Shown: in pieces, positions 63,103 to 64,000 of the stretch
Layout: every line of letters begins with the position of its first letter
How positions within the stretch are numbered: position 1 is the stretch's first letter
Assembly (NCBI GenBank): GCA_943736015.1
Contig: OX031058.1
Span: forward strand, 16,951,001-17,015,000
Direction of reading: 5' to 3'
DNA length: 64,000 nt
From: Tridacna crocea
Lineage: Eukaryota > Mollusca > Bivalvia > Cardiida > Cardiidae
The notes under the pieces: model-generated
The model's database searches: none
What the model saw: the letters and a program-made list of their open reading frames with translations, nothing else
What the model was told of the DNA's origin: nothing
Translations under genes and position numbers: made by a program

Positions 63103-63330
63103 TTAACTCTTTCCAAACGACAAAATTTTAGACTAGTCCAAATTGAAAGCACCTGCAGACGACAAAATGAATGTAATTCAAAAATTGAAATTTGTTTCCA
63201 GCAGGGTAGAAAACATTGTGGGAAAAGGAGAAATTGCTGGTTACCAGCATTTTCTACTTTTCCCACAATGTTTTCAAAAGGCTTCTATATCAGGGCCATA
63301 AATACCAGAGATTGTTTGGGAAAGGGTGAA
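63103..63330 (-). mobile_element. PB-A MITE, CTTTACC-type arms
   Basis: TTAACTCTTTCCAAACGAC to TTGTTTGGGAAAGGGTGAA; CAGCAGGGTAG arm; hairpin GAAATTGCTGGTTACCAGC. Confidence 0.9.
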
Positions 63331-63338
63331 AAGTTTCA

Positions 63339-63535
63339 TTGACCTTTTTACCAAATGGCAAAATTTTAGACCGGTCCAAATTGAAACCATTTGCATACGA
63401 GAAAATAAACATAACACAGTAATTGAAATTTGTTTTCAGCAGGGTAGAAAACATTGTGGGAAAAGAAAAAAATGCTGTTTACCAGCATTTTCACCTTTAC
63501 CAATAATGTTTTCATAGGGCTTCCATGTCAGGGTC
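63339..63535 (-). mobile_element. PB-A MITE, right end missing
   Basis: TTGACCTTTTTACCAAATGG to ATGTCAGGGTCAA, where it runs into the next copy; the GTTTGGTAAAGGG end is absent. Confidence 0.85.
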
Positions 63536-63760
63536 AACTCTTTACCAAACGCCAAATATTTAAGACTGGCCAACATTGAAACCACTTGCAGATGACAAAA
63601 TAAACGAAACCAAAAAATTGGAACTTGTTTCAAGCAGGGTAGAAAACGTTGTGGGAAAAGGAAAAAAATGCTGGTTACCAGCATTTTCATCTTTACCCAT
63701 GTTTTCAAAAGGCTTTTATGTCAGGGTCGTAAAAACCAAGGATTGTTTGGTAAAGGGTAA
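63534..63760 (-). mobile_element. PB-A MITE, head-to-tail with previous
   Basis: Left TSD TCAA; CTCTTTACCAAACGCC to TTGTTTGGTAAAGGGTAA; hairpin centre GCTGGTTACCAGC. Confidence 0.88.
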
Positions 63761-63952
63761 AAAGGGCTAAATCATGATATAACTAAGTAATAGCTTAAAA
63801 AACTGTTTCTTTGCCATTATTTGACCAAAGGTAACCAGCTTTACAGACTGTAGTTTATGATGAGTTATTACTTGTCCAGTTGGAAACTTTTGAAGCATTC
63901 TGCAAAAAACCTACCTCTGCAATCTGCTTTATCTCGTGAATCCTGTTACAGT

Positions 63953-64000
63953 TTATTCTTTGCCAAAATATGTGTTTTCATGAACCTGAGGAAAAGTTCG
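63953..64000 (+). mobile_element. Start of a possible PB-A copy cut by window end
   Basis: TTATTCTTTGCCAAAATATG and CATGAACCTGAGGAAAAG resemble a diverged left arm. Confidence 0.4.

Noticed and set aside
1613-63770. Dozens of 60-120-codon open frames with recurring peptides like GKGENAGYQHFLLFPQ
   Set aside because: They are translations of the PB-A palindrome in different frames and orientations, not a protein family.

Overview
The window reads as non-coding, AT-rich nuclear DNA from an animal, most likely a bivalve mollusc. The clues are repeat types known from bivalves: pearl/CvA-like elements built from ~160-bp tandem cores plus a tetranucleotide microsatellite and a terminal hairpin, a tRNA-derived SINE with the GAGACGTTAAACCGAGGTC core of the V-SINE group, and arrays of a GTGACCTTGACC motif. 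There is no operon, no ribosomal RNA, no convincing tRNA gene and no CRISPR. The host assignment is inference. The only convincing protein-coding piece is one internal exon on the minus strand (52371-53147, 777 bp, 259 codons, flanked by AG and GTAAGT). It carries a C-x2-C-x2-C...ELKRQAL motif that I recognise from the N-terminal region of KIF26-type (kinesin-11, VAB-8-like) kinesins. Nearby DNA is therefore probably intron of a repeat-rich gene. The dominant content is about one hundred copies or fragments of a short (~228 bp) inverted-repeat element, here called PB-A. By eye it covers roughly a quarter of the window. Each copy is bounded by TTAA and has ends CCCTTTACC...GGTAAAGGG (or CCATTACC...GGTAATGG). 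In the middle is a ~67-bp near-perfect palindrome centred on GCTGGTAACCAGC. TTAA targets and CCC/GGG ends point to non-autonomous piggyBac-type MITEs. Two related families, PB-B (~229 bp, four clear copies) and PB-C (~228 bp, three copies), use the same TTAA ends and a similar central hairpin but have different arms. Copies often abut and share one TTAA, forming chains. Layout: 1-1597 is the 3' part of a tandem-array Helentron-like element. 1.6-17 kb is mostly PB-A copies with SINEs, fold-back repeats, a short Helentron-like element (5980-6240) and a second array element (12831-13298). 17.05-18.76 kb is a tandemly repeated, MITE-derived block containing a 459-bp terminal-inverted-repeat element with an AATA duplication and a SINE piece. 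19.2-21.2 kb holds a TTCATGAA fold-back element, a minus-strand SINE, a 32-bp repeat and a 203-bp x3 repeat. 21.2-31.5 kb is PB-A chains plus a complete SINE with a perfect 13-bp target duplication (25922-26256). At 31.8-34.6 kb two Helentron-like tandem-array elements sit inside one PB-A copy. 34.9-45.5 kb is more PB-A/PB-B chains, a large palindrome (37011-37194) and a degenerate GTGACCTTGACC array (40.8-41.8 kb). 45.5-49.3 kb is largely free of recognisable repeats. 49.3-58.5 kb combines PB-A/PB-B copies with the KIF26-like exon. 58.8-61.1 kb holds two diverged Helentron-like elements, and the window ends in PB-C and PB-A copies. Apart from the exon, the sequences do not form a pathway; they record nested transposition. 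The recurrent open frames whose products contain GKGENAGNQHFLLFPQ are translations of the PB-A palindrome, not genes.
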